64,000 nt of DNA from Methylomicrobium sp051061015 (GTDB lineage Bacteria; Pseudomonadota; Gammaproteobacteria; Methylococcales; Methylomonadaceae), in assembly GCA_051061015.1 (NCBI GenBank), contig JBPFEG010000046.1:34722-98721 (forward strand), in the 5' to 3' direction. The notes below the pieces were generated by a model. That model was not told the DNA's origin, did no database searches, and saw only the letters and a program-made list of their open reading frames with translations. Shown in pieces: positions 26,268 through 34,315 of the stretch; position 1 is the stretch's first letter, and the number at the start of each line of letters is the position of its first letter. A program made the position numbers and the translations under genes.

Positions 26268-28052
26268 ATGGCGAAAGAGAAGATCAAGCCTTTGTTGATC
26301 ACCGAAGTCGCGTTGCGTGATGCGCACCAGTCGATTTTTGCGACACGGATGCGTATCGAGGACATGCTGCCGATTTGCGAAAAACTTGATCAGGTAGGCT
26401 ATTGGTCGATCGAGTCCTGGGGCGGTGCGACCTTCGATGCCTGCATCCGATACTTGGGCGAAGATCCGTGGGAAAGATTGCGACTATTGAAGGCCGCCAT
26501 GCCGAAGACGCGTCAGCAAATGCTGCTGCGCGGGCAGAATCTGCTCGGTTACCGGCATTTTGCCGATGACGTGGTCGACAAGTTCATCGAACGCAGTGCG
26601 ATCAATGGGATTGACGTGTTCCGGATCTTCGACGCGATGAACGACATGCGCAACATCGAGCATGCGGTTAAGGCCGTGCTTAGAACCGCTGCGCACGCGC
26701 AAGGCACCATTTCTTATACGACCAGTCCCGTGCACACGCTCGATTCGTGGGTCGATTTGGGCAAACAGATCGAGGATATGGGCGCGCATTCGATCTGCAT
26801 CAAGGATATGGCCGGTCTCTTGAAGCCTTATGAAGCGTTTGAACTAGTTTCCCGCTTGAAAAAGAGCACGGCTCTGCCGATTCATCTGCATTGCCATGCG
26901 ACGACCGGCTTGAGCGTGCCAAGCATGATCAAGGCGGCCGAGGCAGGCGTCGACATGGTCGATACCGCTATTTCACCGCTCAGCATGACTTACAGTCATA
27001 GCCCGACCGAAACGATTGTGGCGAGTCTGGAAAATACCGAGCGCGCCACCGGCCTGGATTTGACCAAACTGGAAGAAATCGCCGAGTATTTTCGCGAGAT
27101 TCGCAAAAAGTATGCACCGTTTGAAGGCAGCCTGAAAGGGGTCGACAGCCGCATTCTGATCGCGCAGGTGCCGGGAGGTATGCTGACCAATATGGAAAGT
27201 CAGTTGAAGGAGCAGGGCGCGGCGGACAAGTTTGACGAGGTGATGCACGAAATTCCGCGCGTACGCGAGGATTTGGGTTTCATTCCGTTGGTCACGCCGA
27301 CTTCCCAAATTGTCGGAACGCAAGCGGTGTTGAACGTGATCAGCGGCGAGCGTTATAAAACCATTACCAAGGAAACGGCCGGCCTCCTGAAAGGCGAATA
27401 TGGTGCGACGCCTGCTCCGGTGAACAAGCAATTACAGGGCCGCGTGCTTGAAGGTGGTGTGCCGATCACCTGTCGGCCGGCCGATCTGATCGCGCCGGAA
27501 ATGGATAAATTGGTTACCGAACTGAAGGACAAAGCCAAGAAAGAAGGCGTCAAACTGGCCAAAAACGTCGAAGAAGATGTGTTGATCAACGCGATGTTCA
27601 ATCAGGTGGGCTGGAAATTTCTGGTCAATCGCGGCAATTCTTCCGCATTTGAGGCTCCGCCTACCGGCGAGGCCAGCAATGGCAGCGCGGTAAAAACCCA
27701 GGGGCAAGTAGCGCAAGCGGTCGAATCGTATGTGGTCAATGTCGACGGCAGAAACTTCAACGTAGTTGTGGGGCCGGGCGGAACCGGACTGGCGATCGAA
27801 CCTGCAGCCCAGCCGATCGTGGTTCCGCAGCCGGGCAGCGGCGGCACGGTAGTTGAAGCGCCGATGGCCGGCAACATTCTGAAAATTCTGGTCACTCCGG
27901 GCAGTGTGGTAGCGGCAGGGGAAGTGGTCGTGATCATGGAAGCTATGAAAATGGAAACTGAAGTGCGTACCAAGTTTGCAGGAGTCGTCAGCGCCGTTCA
28001 TGTGAAAGAAGGCGGCGGTGTCGCCGGGGGCGATGCGCTAATCACTTTATAA
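26268..28052 (+). CDS. oadA: Oxaloacetate decarboxylase alpha subunit (biotin carrier)
   Basis: 594 residues. The N-terminal carboxyltransferase domain (about 1-450) shows ALRDAHQSIFATRMR, DVFRIFDAMNDMRN and HLHCHATTGLS (metal His residues). The C-terminal biotinyl domain ends with the biotinylation motif EAMKMETEV. It moves CO2 from oxaloacetate to biotin for decarboxylation by OadB, coupled to Na+ export. Pyruvate carboxylase subunit B shares the same architecture; the presence of OadG and OadB on both sides decides for the decarboxylase. Ribosome site GGAGAAAATTTAAG precedes the ATG. Confidence 0.94.
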   Translation: MAKEKIKPLLITEVALRDAHQSIFATRMRIEDMLPICEKLDQVGYWSIESWGGATFDACIRYLGEDPWERLRLLKAAMPKTRQQMLLRGQNLLGYRHFADDVVDKFIERSAINGIDVFRIFDAMNDMRNIEHAVKAVLRTAAHAQGTISYTTSPVHTLDSWVDLGKQIEDMGAHSICIKDMAGLLKPYEAFELVSRLKKSTALPIHLHCHATTGLSVPSMIKAAEAGVDMVDTAISPLSMTYSHSPTETIVASLENTERATGLDLTKLEEIAEYFREIRKKYAPFEGSLKGVDSRILIAQVPGGMLTNMESQLKEQGAADKFDEVMHEIPRVREDLGFIPLVTPTSQIVGTQAVLNVISGERYKTITKETAGLLKGEYGATPAPVNKQLQGRVLEGGVPITCRPADLIAPEMDKLVTELKDKAKKEGVKLAKNVEEDVLINAMFNQVGWKFLVNRGNSSAFEAPPTGEASNGSAVKTQGQVAQAVESYVVNVDGRNFNVVVGPGGTGLAIEPAAQPIVVPQPGSGGTVVEAPMAGNILKILVTPGSVVAAGEVVVIMEAMKMETEVRTKFAGVVSAVHVKEGGGVAGGDALITL

Positions 28053-28153
28053 TGCTTGAAGGCAGCTAACGAGGCTGACAGGTACAGCTCAGGGGAATTT
28101 TTTCCACGGGCAAACGGACAGTTGCTTTAACGTAATTCATTAAACGATTAACC

Positions 28154-29281
28154 ATGGAAAATGTAATTTCACTTTGGCAAAGCACCGGTATTTATAACAT
28201 GACCAGCGGTCAGGCCTTTATGATGCTGGTCGGTTTTATGCTGTTGTATCTGGCGATTAAAAAAGGCTTTGAACCCTTGCTGCTGCTGCCTATCGGATTT
28301 GGCTCGGTACTGAGCAATATTCCGGTTGCCGGTATATCCGAGGAAGGCGGGATACTCTATTACCTCTATTTTGGCATCAAGGCCGGCATTTTTCCGTTGT
28401 TGATCTTCATGGGTGTCGGCGCGATGACCGATTTCGGGCCGATGATCGCGAATCCAAAAACCTTGCTGCTCGGCGCGGCCGCACAGCTAGGCATTTTTGC
28501 TTCGTTACTCGGCGCGCTAGCGTTGAATGTCGTGCCAGGGCTCGAGTTTTCCTTGAGGGATGCGGCCGCGATCGGCATCATCGGCGGCGCCGATGGCCCC
28601 ACCGCAATTTATGTGGCCTCGCGTCTTGCGCCGGATCTGCTCGGCGCGATCGCGGTGGCTGCCTACTCCTACATGGCGTTAGTTCCGTTGATTCAGCCTC
28701 CGATCATGCGCGCGCTGACGACCGAGGACGAACGTAAAATCGAGATGCAGCAATTGCGCGCGGTCAGCAAGACCGAAAAAATCGTTTTTCCGTTGATGCT
28801 GTTGACGCTTTGCGTGTTGATGCTTCCTTCCGCCGCCCCATTAGTCGGCATGTTTGCCTTGGGCAATCTGATGAATGCCTGCGGCGTGGTTGAACGTTTG
28901 AGCCAGACCGCACAAAATGAGCTGATCAACATTGTAACGATCTTTTTAGGTTTGTCGGTCGGATCGAAGCTGAGCGCGGAAGCGTTTCTGCAATATAAAA
29001 CACTCGGGATTCTGGCGCTCGGCGCGGTCGCTTTTGCGATCGGCACGGCCGGCGGCGTGATCATGGCGAAGATCATGAACCGGTTCAGCAGCACCCAGAT
29101 CAATCCGCTAATTGGTGCGGCCGGTGTTTCGGCCGTGCCGATGGCCGCTCGCGTTGCGAATAAAATAGGCCTGGAAAGCAATCCGCATAATTTTCTGTTG
29201 ATGCACGCGATGGGACCTAACGTGGCTGGAGTGATTGGTTCAGCTGTGGCTGCAGGCGTATTGTTGAGCCTTGTCAAATAA
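28154..29281 (+). CDS. oadB: Oxaloacetate decarboxylase beta subunit (Na+ pump)
   Basis: 375 residues, very hydrophobic, the membrane subunit of the Na+ pump. Family segments: LLPIGFGSVLSNIP, LIFMGVGAMTDFGPM, GIIGGADGPTAIY (with the Asp used in Na+ coupling), YSYMALVPLIQPPIM, and C-terminal NPLIGAAGVSAVPMAAR followed by LLMHAMGPNVAG. It decarboxylates carboxybiotin and exports Na+. Last gene of the oadGAB operon, followed by a small hairpin terminator. Near-identical subunits occur in methylmalonyl-CoA decarboxylase, but the alpha subunit here fits oxaloacetate. Confidence 0.94.
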   Translation: MENVISLWQSTGIYNMTSGQAFMMLVGFMLLYLAIKKGFEPLLLLPIGFGSVLSNIPVAGISEEGGILYYLYFGIKAGIFPLLIFMGVGAMTDFGPMIANPKTLLLGAAAQLGIFASLLGALALNVVPGLEFSLRDAAAIGIIGGADGPTAIYVASRLAPDLLGAIAVAAYSYMALVPLIQPPIMRALTTEDERKIEMQQLRAVSKTEKIVFPLMLLTLCVLMLPSAAPLVGMFALGNLMNACGVVERLSQTAQNELINIVTIFLGLSVGSKLSAEAFLQYKTLGILALGAVAFAIGTAGGVIMAKIMNRFSSTQINPLIGAAGVSAVPMAARVANKIGLESNPHNFLLMHAMGPNVAGVIGSAVAAGVLLSLVK

Positions 29282-29306
29282 TCCCTCCGGGATTTATTTT
29301 CTCTCT
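29280..29306 (+). terminator. Terminator after oadB
   Basis: AATCCC-TCC-GGGATT overlaps the oadB stop and is followed by a T-rich TATTTTCTCTCTT. The stem is short, so strength is uncertain. Confidence 0.5.
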
Positions 29307-29916
29307 TATCCCTGGTAGCGCCAGGCGGATATTAAAGCGAGGCCATCAAATCCGCTTTGGCTCATGGGATGGATAAAAATTCGATATTTCTATCTTACTC
29401 GCGATTTTCTCCTTTTTTGAGAGCGTCGCCGATCATGTCTTGATTATTACTGTGATTGTTCGCGTTCGTCTTGTGCCTGACTCGTATAGTTCTATTTAGA
29501 TAAACAGATCTTTCGTAGGCTTCAATAAGCTGACTTTATCCTCCAGTTTTTCATTCTTGCAGAGCTTTAGTTGTCCCCTCCAACTTCCTACTACTTATCA
29601 GTCTTCTATGGGGATTCGGCAATTATCTTATTGCGTGCATTCAGTATAAGTTTTTTCAATTTTATCGTTTGTGGCCTACCGCCTCCTTAATCGGCGACGT
29701 AATTTAAGTCTTTTGCACTTAATCAGAACCTATCCAAGTGTTTTGTAAACATAGAGCATGTTGGCCCTTTGCAAGAGAAGTGTGGCCTGGACGATTTACG
29801 GAAAATCAGATAAATACAGGTCTAAATAAAAATCTCTTACCCTAACATAACGGCCCTCTAGCTGACGATAATCCATAATCTGCACACTTAGTTATTGTAC
29901 GGTGCCTCGGATTGTT
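29307..29916. other. 610-base AT-rich gap without a recognised gene
   Basis: No frame longer than a few dozen codons, no tRNA-like or strongly structured stretch, and no sigma-54 element seen. It lies between the convergent ends of oadB and ntrC, so no promoter for either gene is needed here. It may be decayed DNA; nothing specific was identified. Confidence 0.4.
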
Positions 29917-31326
29917 TTATTCCTCTATACGCAACTCTTTGATTTTTCTTGTCAATGTATTTCTTCCGTAACCCAGTAAAATGGCCGCTTCATGGCGTTT
30001 GCCGTGAGTGAAATTCAGTGCGGCCTTGATTAAAATCGTTTCGACCGTCGGGATCGTTTGTTTGGCGACTTCGTGTTCCTTGGTCATTAACTGGCGGTCG
30101 ACCCAAGCTCTAAGCATCGATTCCCAGCTTCTGCTTTCCGCTTCGCGTTCTTGCGGTTTATTTAAAAATTCGGGTGGCAGGTCATGCAAATGGATTTCTC
30201 GTCCGGAAGCCATGACGGTCAGCCAGCGGCAGCAGTTTTCGAGTTGACGGACATTGCCTGGCCAATCGAGACTGCTGAGATAGCTTTCCGCATCAGGCCG
30301 CAGGATCTTGACTTCGGTGTTCAGTTCCTGCGCCGCCTGGGTCAGAAAGTGGCGGAGCAGAAGGGGGATGTCCTGTTTGCGGTCACGTAGCGGCGGAATA
30401 TGTATCCGGATCACGTTCAGGCGATGAAACAGGTCTTCGCGGAAGCGGCCTTGTTCGACTAGCGCTTCGAGGTTTTGATGGGTGGCGGCAATGATACGCA
30501 CATCAACCTTAACCGAAAGGTGTGCGCCGACCGGATAAAATTCGCCGTCCGCAAGCACGCGCAGCAGGCGCGTTTGCAGTTCCGCCGGCATGTCGCCGAT
30601 TTCGTCGAGAAACAGTGTGCCGCCATTGGCCTGTTCGAAGCGCCCCGCGCGCCGGGTTTGCGCGCCGGTAAAGGCGCCCTTTTCATGACCGAACAGTTCA
30701 GATTCCATCAGGTCTTTCGGTATCGCGGCCATGTTTAGCGCGATAAACGGATTTTTTGCGCGTGGGCTGTGTTTGTGCAGGGCCTTCGCGACCAGTTCCT
30801 TGCCTGTGCCGGACTCGCCGTTGATCAGCACGGTAATGTTCGAGCGGGCCAAACGGCCGATCGCCCGGAAAACTTCCTGCATCGCCGGTGCGGCACCGAT
30901 GATTTCGGGCGCCGATTCGAGCGCAGCGGCTTCTTTCTGGTTTTCCAGCTGTTGCCGGCTGTGTGTGCAGGCACGGTGGGCCAGTTCGACGACTTCATTG
31001 ATGTCGAAAGGTTTGGGCAGGTATTCGAAGGCGCCTCCATGGAAGGCCGAGACCGCGCTTTCGAGGTCCGAGTGCGCGGTCATGATGATCACCGGCAGGC
31101 CCGGATAATTTTTTTGGACGCGGTCCAGCAGCTCAAAGCCGTCCATGCCCGGCATCCGGATATCGGTCAACAGGGCGTCGGGTTTGTCGTGTTGCAGCGC
31201 ATTGATCAGTTCTTTTGCGTTCGAAAAGGTCATCGTCTGCATTTTGGCTTTCTGTAGAGCCTTTTCGACGACCCAACGGATTGATTTGTCGTCGTCTATG
31301 ATCCAGACAGTTTCAGGTTTAGTCAT
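29917..31326 (-). CDS. ntrC: Nitrogen regulation response regulator NtrC
   Basis: 469 residues, standard three-domain NtrC. The receiver domain has phospho-acceptor Asp55 (LLTDIRMPGMDG) and the Lys of PKPFD. The AAA+ domain (about 140-380) carries Walker A GESGTGKE, the sigma-54 contact loop ESELFGHEKGAFTGA, and Walker B GGTLFLDEIGDM. The C-terminal Fis-type helix-turn-helix includes HEAAILLGYGRNTLTRKIKEL. When phosphorylated by NtrB it activates sigma-54 promoters under nitrogen limitation. It overlaps ntrB by eight bases. Likely targets in this window are the porin and glnK-amtB promoters, and possibly glnA. Confidence 0.96.
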   Translation of the reverse strand: MTKPETVWIIDDDKSIRWVVEKALQKAKMQTMTFSNAKELINALQHDKPDALLTDIRMPGMDGFELLDRVQKNYPGLPVIIMTAHSDLESAVSAFHGGAFEYLPKPFDINEVVELAHRACTHSRQQLENQKEAAALESAPEIIGAAPAMQEVFRAIGRLARSNITVLINGESGTGKELVAKALHKHSPRAKNPFIALNMAAIPKDLMESELFGHEKGAFTGAQTRRAGRFEQANGGTLFLDEIGDMPAELQTRLLRVLADGEFYPVGAHLSVKVDVRIIAATHQNLEALVEQGRFREDLFHRLNVIRIHIPPLRDRKQDIPLLLRHFLTQAAQELNTEVKILRPDAESYLSSLDWPGNVRQLENCCRWLTVMASGREIHLHDLPPEFLNKPQEREAESRSWESMLRAWVDRQLMTKEHEVAKQTIPTVETILIKAALNFTHGKRHEAAILLGYGRNTLTRKIKELRIEE

Positions 31327-32368
31327 TTCCGGACTCTATTGGTAGCAGAATGGAGAAGGTGGTATTGCCGGGCTCGCTCTGGCATTCGATCAGGCCGCTG
31401 TGCTGGCTGATCAGAGAGTGCGCGATCGACAAACCAAGCCCCGTGCCTTCAGGGCGTCCGGTAATCATCGGATAAAAAATTTGGTTCATCATCTCGGCGT
31501 CAATGCCGGGACCATTGTCAGTGATGTCAATTTTGACCGTCAGTTTATGGGATTTGCGCCCAATCGTGACATTGCGTTTAATGCGTGTTTTAAGCTTGAT
31601 CATGCCGGTGCCCTCGACCGCCTGAACCGCGTTACGGACAATGTTCAGTACGGCCTGAATCAACTGGTCTTTGTCTGCCTTCAGATCGGGGATACTTGGA
31701 TCGTAGTCGCAAAGAATCAATATATTGCCGTTTGCTTCAACTTCGACCAATTGCCTGACCCGTTCCAGCACTTCATGGATGTTCAGCATTTTTTTGTTCG
31801 GCAGTTTGTTAGGGCCGAGCATCTTGTCCATCAATCCTTGCAGCCTGTCCGATTCGGCGATGATGATGCCGGTGTATTCTTTCAGATCGGGATCGATCAG
31901 TTCCAGATCCAGAAGCTGCGCTGCGCCGCGAAGGCCGCCCAGCGGATTTTTGATTTCGTGCGCCAGGCCGCGTACCAGGAGCCGGGCCGTATTTTGCTGC
32001 GACAGCAGTTGCTCTTCTTTCGATATACGCAAGTGATTGTCCACCTGCAATAATTCGACCAGAACTTCGGGCTGCCCCTCGTCGTTCACGAGCGGCGTTG
32101 CGCTGAACGTGATCGTGACGGTCTGGCCGATCCGGTTCAAACTCAGCGCGCGATCGAGCAGCGGTTCGGCCATCGTCAGCGACAGCTTCAAGTTTGCCAG
32201 CAGGGCCGGGTCGGAGGTCTTGAACAAATCGCGCGCATTCATGCCGAGCAATTGATTGGCGCTATCGGCTAGCAACACTTCGCCGGATGTATTGATATAG
32301 ATCAGGTTCAGATCCTGATCGAATAATAATATCGCGGAATTCAGGTGATCCAGTATCCTTTTATGCAT
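31319..32368 (-). CDS. ntrB: Nitrogen regulation sensor kinase NtrB
   Basis: 349 residues. An N-terminal PAS-like domain (about 5-110), then the histidine kinase with phospho-acceptor His137 in LVRGLAHEIKNPLGG, and ATP-binding N, G1 and G2 boxes (VLNIVRNAVQAV, DITDNGPGID, GRPEGTGLGLSIAHSL). No membrane segment, so it is the soluble NtrB that senses nitrogen through PII proteins; GlnK homologues are encoded 4 and 6 kb away. The gene order glnA-ntrB-ntrC is the classical one, though a strong terminator and 194 bases separate glnA from ntrB, so ntrBC may also have its own promoter. Confidence 0.95.
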   Translation of the reverse strand: MHKRILDHLNSAILLFDQDLNLIYINTSGEVLLADSANQLLGMNARDLFKTSDPALLANLKLSLTMAEPLLDRALSLNRIGQTVTITFSATPLVNDEGQPEVLVELLQVDNHLRISKEEQLLSQQNTARLLVRGLAHEIKNPLGGLRGAAQLLDLELIDPDLKEYTGIIIAESDRLQGLMDKMLGPNKLPNKKMLNIHEVLERVRQLVEVEANGNILILCDYDPSIPDLKADKDQLIQAVLNIVRNAVQAVEGTGMIKLKTRIKRNVTIGRKSHKLTVKIDITDNGPGIDAEMMNQIFYPMITGRPEGTGLGLSIAHSLISQHSGLIECQSEPGNTTFSILLPIESGND

Positions 32369-32500
32369 GACTGTCTTTAAAATCTAACTCATATCCTGTT
32401 GATGTTTTATTAAGCAATTTATAGACCAATGCACAAAAAAGTGCGTAGATATGGGTATTTAGAAAAGTCTTATCTTATATATGAGATTATTATAGGGCAG

Positions 32501-32531
32501 AGCAAAAAAAAACGCCCCAAAATGGGGCGTT
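32501..32531 (-). terminator. Strong terminator after glnA
   Basis: Read on the minus strand, AACGCCCCA and TGGGGCGTT form a nine-base stem followed by a run of T residues, 31 bases after the glnA stop. It should uncouple most glnA transcription from ntrB-ntrC. Confidence 0.9.
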
Positions 32532-32561
32532 TTTGTCAAACATGAAGCGATGTAAAAGATT

Positions 32562-33971
32562 TTACAAGCTGTAGTACATATCGTATTCGACCGGGTGGGT
32601 GCTCATGCGTAAACGGGTCACCTCGGCCATCTTCAGGTCGATGTAGCCATCGATTACGTCATCGGTGAATACGCCGCCGCGGGTCAGGAACTCACGGTCT
32701 TTGTCCAGCGCTTCCAGAGCCTGATCGAATGCATGGCAGACTTGTGGGATGCTTTTCGCTTCTTCTGCCGGCAAATCGTACAGGTCCTTGTCCATTGCAT
32801 CGCCCGGATGGATCTTGTTTTGAATACCGTCAAGGCCTGCCATCAGCATCGCTGAAAATGCCAGGTAAGGGTTTGCGGTTGAATCCGGGAAGCGGACTTC
32901 GATACGGCGGCCTTTCGGGTTGTTCACGAAAGGAATACGGATCGAGGCTGAACGGTTGCGAGCGGAATAGGCCAGCATGACCGGCGCTTCAAAGCCTGGA
33001 ACCAGACGCTTGTAGCTGTTGGTTGACGCGTTGGTGAACGCGTTCAGGGCTCTGGCATGCTTGATGATGCCGCCGATGTAGTACAGCGCGAGTTCGGACA
33101 GTCCGCCGTACAGGTCGCCGGTGAACAGGTTTACGCCGCCTTTGGCGATCGATTGGTGAACATGCATACCGCTGCCGTTGTCGCCAACCATTGGTTTCGG
33201 CATGAACGTTGCGGTTTTCCCATAAGCATGCGCAATATTGGAGATTACATATTTGAGGGCCAGGACTTCGTCGGCTTTTTTAACCAGCGTATTGAATCTG
33301 ACGCCAATTTCGCATTGACCCGCGGTCGCCACTTCGTGGTGGTGTACCTCGGTTCTCATGCCCATTTCCTCCAGTACCTGACACATCGCGGAACGCATGT
33401 CCTGCAGGGAGTCAACTGGCGGCACCGGGAAATAGCCGCCTTTAACGCTTGGACGGTGACCGATGTTGCCATCTGGGTAGACTTTTTCGGAGTTCCAGCC
33501 CGCTTCTTCGGAGTCGATCTTGAAGAAAGCGCCGCTCATGTCGGCGCCCCAGCGTACGTCGTCGAAAATGAAAAATTCATTTTCCGGGCCGAAGAATGCA
33601 GTATCGCCAATGCCTGTCGATTGCAGATAGGCTTCCGCACGTTTCGCGATCGAACGCGGATCGCGCTCATAGCCCTGCATGTTTTTCGGTTCGATGATGT
33701 CGCAGCGCAGGATGAGGGTCGCGTCGTCATAGAAAGGATCAATTACCGCAGTGCTTGGATCGGGCATCAGGATCATGTCCGATTCATTGATGTGTTTCCA
33801 GCCCGCAATTGAAGAACCGTCGAACATATTGCCATCTTCGAAAGTGTCTTCGCTGATCGTATGCGCAGGAAAAGTGACGTGCTGTTCCTTGCCTCGGGTA
33901 TCGCAAAAACGGAAATCGACGAATTTTATGTCGTTATCCTTAATCATTTTTAGTACATTTTCTACAGACAT
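32562..33971 (-). CDS. glnA: Glutamine synthetase type I
   Basis: 469 residues, the size of GSI-beta. It makes glutamine from glutamate, ammonia and ATP. Signatures: FDGSSIAGWKHINESDM, the ATP-region KPMVGDNGSGMHVHQS, the conserved NPKGRRIEVRFPD, and the adenylylation Tyr in DLYDLPAEEAK, so activity should be controlled by adenylylation (GlnE). The ATG is preceded by AGGAGACTAAATAG. Upstream, tandem NtrC-like sites lie 137-176 bases from the start, but no sigma-54 promoter with correct spacing is visible on this strand; the sites may serve the divergent porin, glnA, or both. Confidence 0.97.
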   Translation of the reverse strand: MSVENVLKMIKDNDIKFVDFRFCDTRGKEQHVTFPAHTISEDTFEDGNMFDGSSIAGWKHINESDMILMPDPSTAVIDPFYDDATLILRCDIIEPKNMQGYERDPRSIAKRAEAYLQSTGIGDTAFFGPENEFFIFDDVRWGADMSGAFFKIDSEEAGWNSEKVYPDGNIGHRPSVKGGYFPVPPVDSLQDMRSAMCQVLEEMGMRTEVHHHEVATAGQCEIGVRFNTLVKKADEVLALKYVISNIAHAYGKTATFMPKPMVGDNGSGMHVHQSIAKGGVNLFTGDLYGGLSELALYYIGGIIKHARALNAFTNASTNSYKRLVPGFEAPVMLAYSARNRSASIRIPFVNNPKGRRIEVRFPDSTANPYLAFSAMLMAGLDGIQNKIHPGDAMDKDLYDLPAEEAKSIPQVCHAFDQALEALDKDREFLTRGGVFTDDVIDGYIDLKMAEVTRLRMSTHPVEYDMYYSL

Positions 33972-34107
33972 CTATTTAGTCTCCTGGGATCAATTTGGGT
34001 CAAAGGGTTTTTAGACAAACTTAATTACGATAACATTTTTTTTGCCGTAAATTCCACAAAAAAATCTGGGGGGTGGTTAATCCTGCAAATAAAAAAATCG
34101 AAAACAT

Positions 34108-34124
34108 TGCATCATTATGGTGCA
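34108..34124. promoter_or_regulatory. NtrC-binding site, near-consensus
   Basis: TGCATCATTATGGTGCA matches the published NtrC palindrome TGCACC-N5-GGTGCA at nearly every position. Lies 127 bases upstream of the sigma-54 match for the porin, a normal enhancer distance. Confidence 0.75.
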
Positions 34125-34130
34125 AACGTT

Positions 34131-34147
34131 AGCGCCAATATAGTGCT
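34131..34147. promoter_or_regulatory. Second NtrC-like site
   Basis: AGCGCCAATATAGTGCT is a weaker match to the NtrC palindrome, centred 23 bases from the first site. Paired NtrC sites are usual at strongly regulated promoters. Confidence 0.5.
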
Positions 34148-34242
34148 CAGGATCAATTTTATTTCCGATAGCCCATGCTCTTTACGGGTTTTAGTTATGG
34201 ATAATGGAGTATATTATTGTAAATATTAAAATAAAAATTGAG

Positions 34243-34258
34243 TGGCATTTTATTTGCT
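34243..34258 (+). promoter_or_regulatory. Sigma-54 promoter of the porin gene
   Basis: TGGCATTTTATTTGCT fits the -24/-12 consensus TGGCAY-N5-TTGCW with the GG and GC at the required spacing. It lies 58 bases before the porin ATG, leaving about 45 bases of leader. Confidence 0.75.
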
Positions 34259-34315
34259 TAAAAATATTTAGATTTATTAATTTCTCATAAACTCATTGAA
34301 AAGTAGGTTAATGCT

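Larger units (their letters stand above)
33972..34315. promoter_or_regulatory. Divergent nitrogen-control region between glnA and the porin
   Basis: 344 non-coding bases holding two NtrC-like palindromes (34108, 34131) and a plus-strand sigma-54 promoter match (34243). The glnA side contains a GTGGAATTTACGGCAAAA element that resembles a sigma-54 promoter but is two bases short between GG and GC, so glnA may use another promoter. Confidence 0.7.

Noticed and set aside
29307..29916. tRNA or small RNA gene in the long gap after oadB
   Set aside because: No cloverleaf-like arms, no CCA-type acceptor stem and no promoter-terminator pair could be found by eye.
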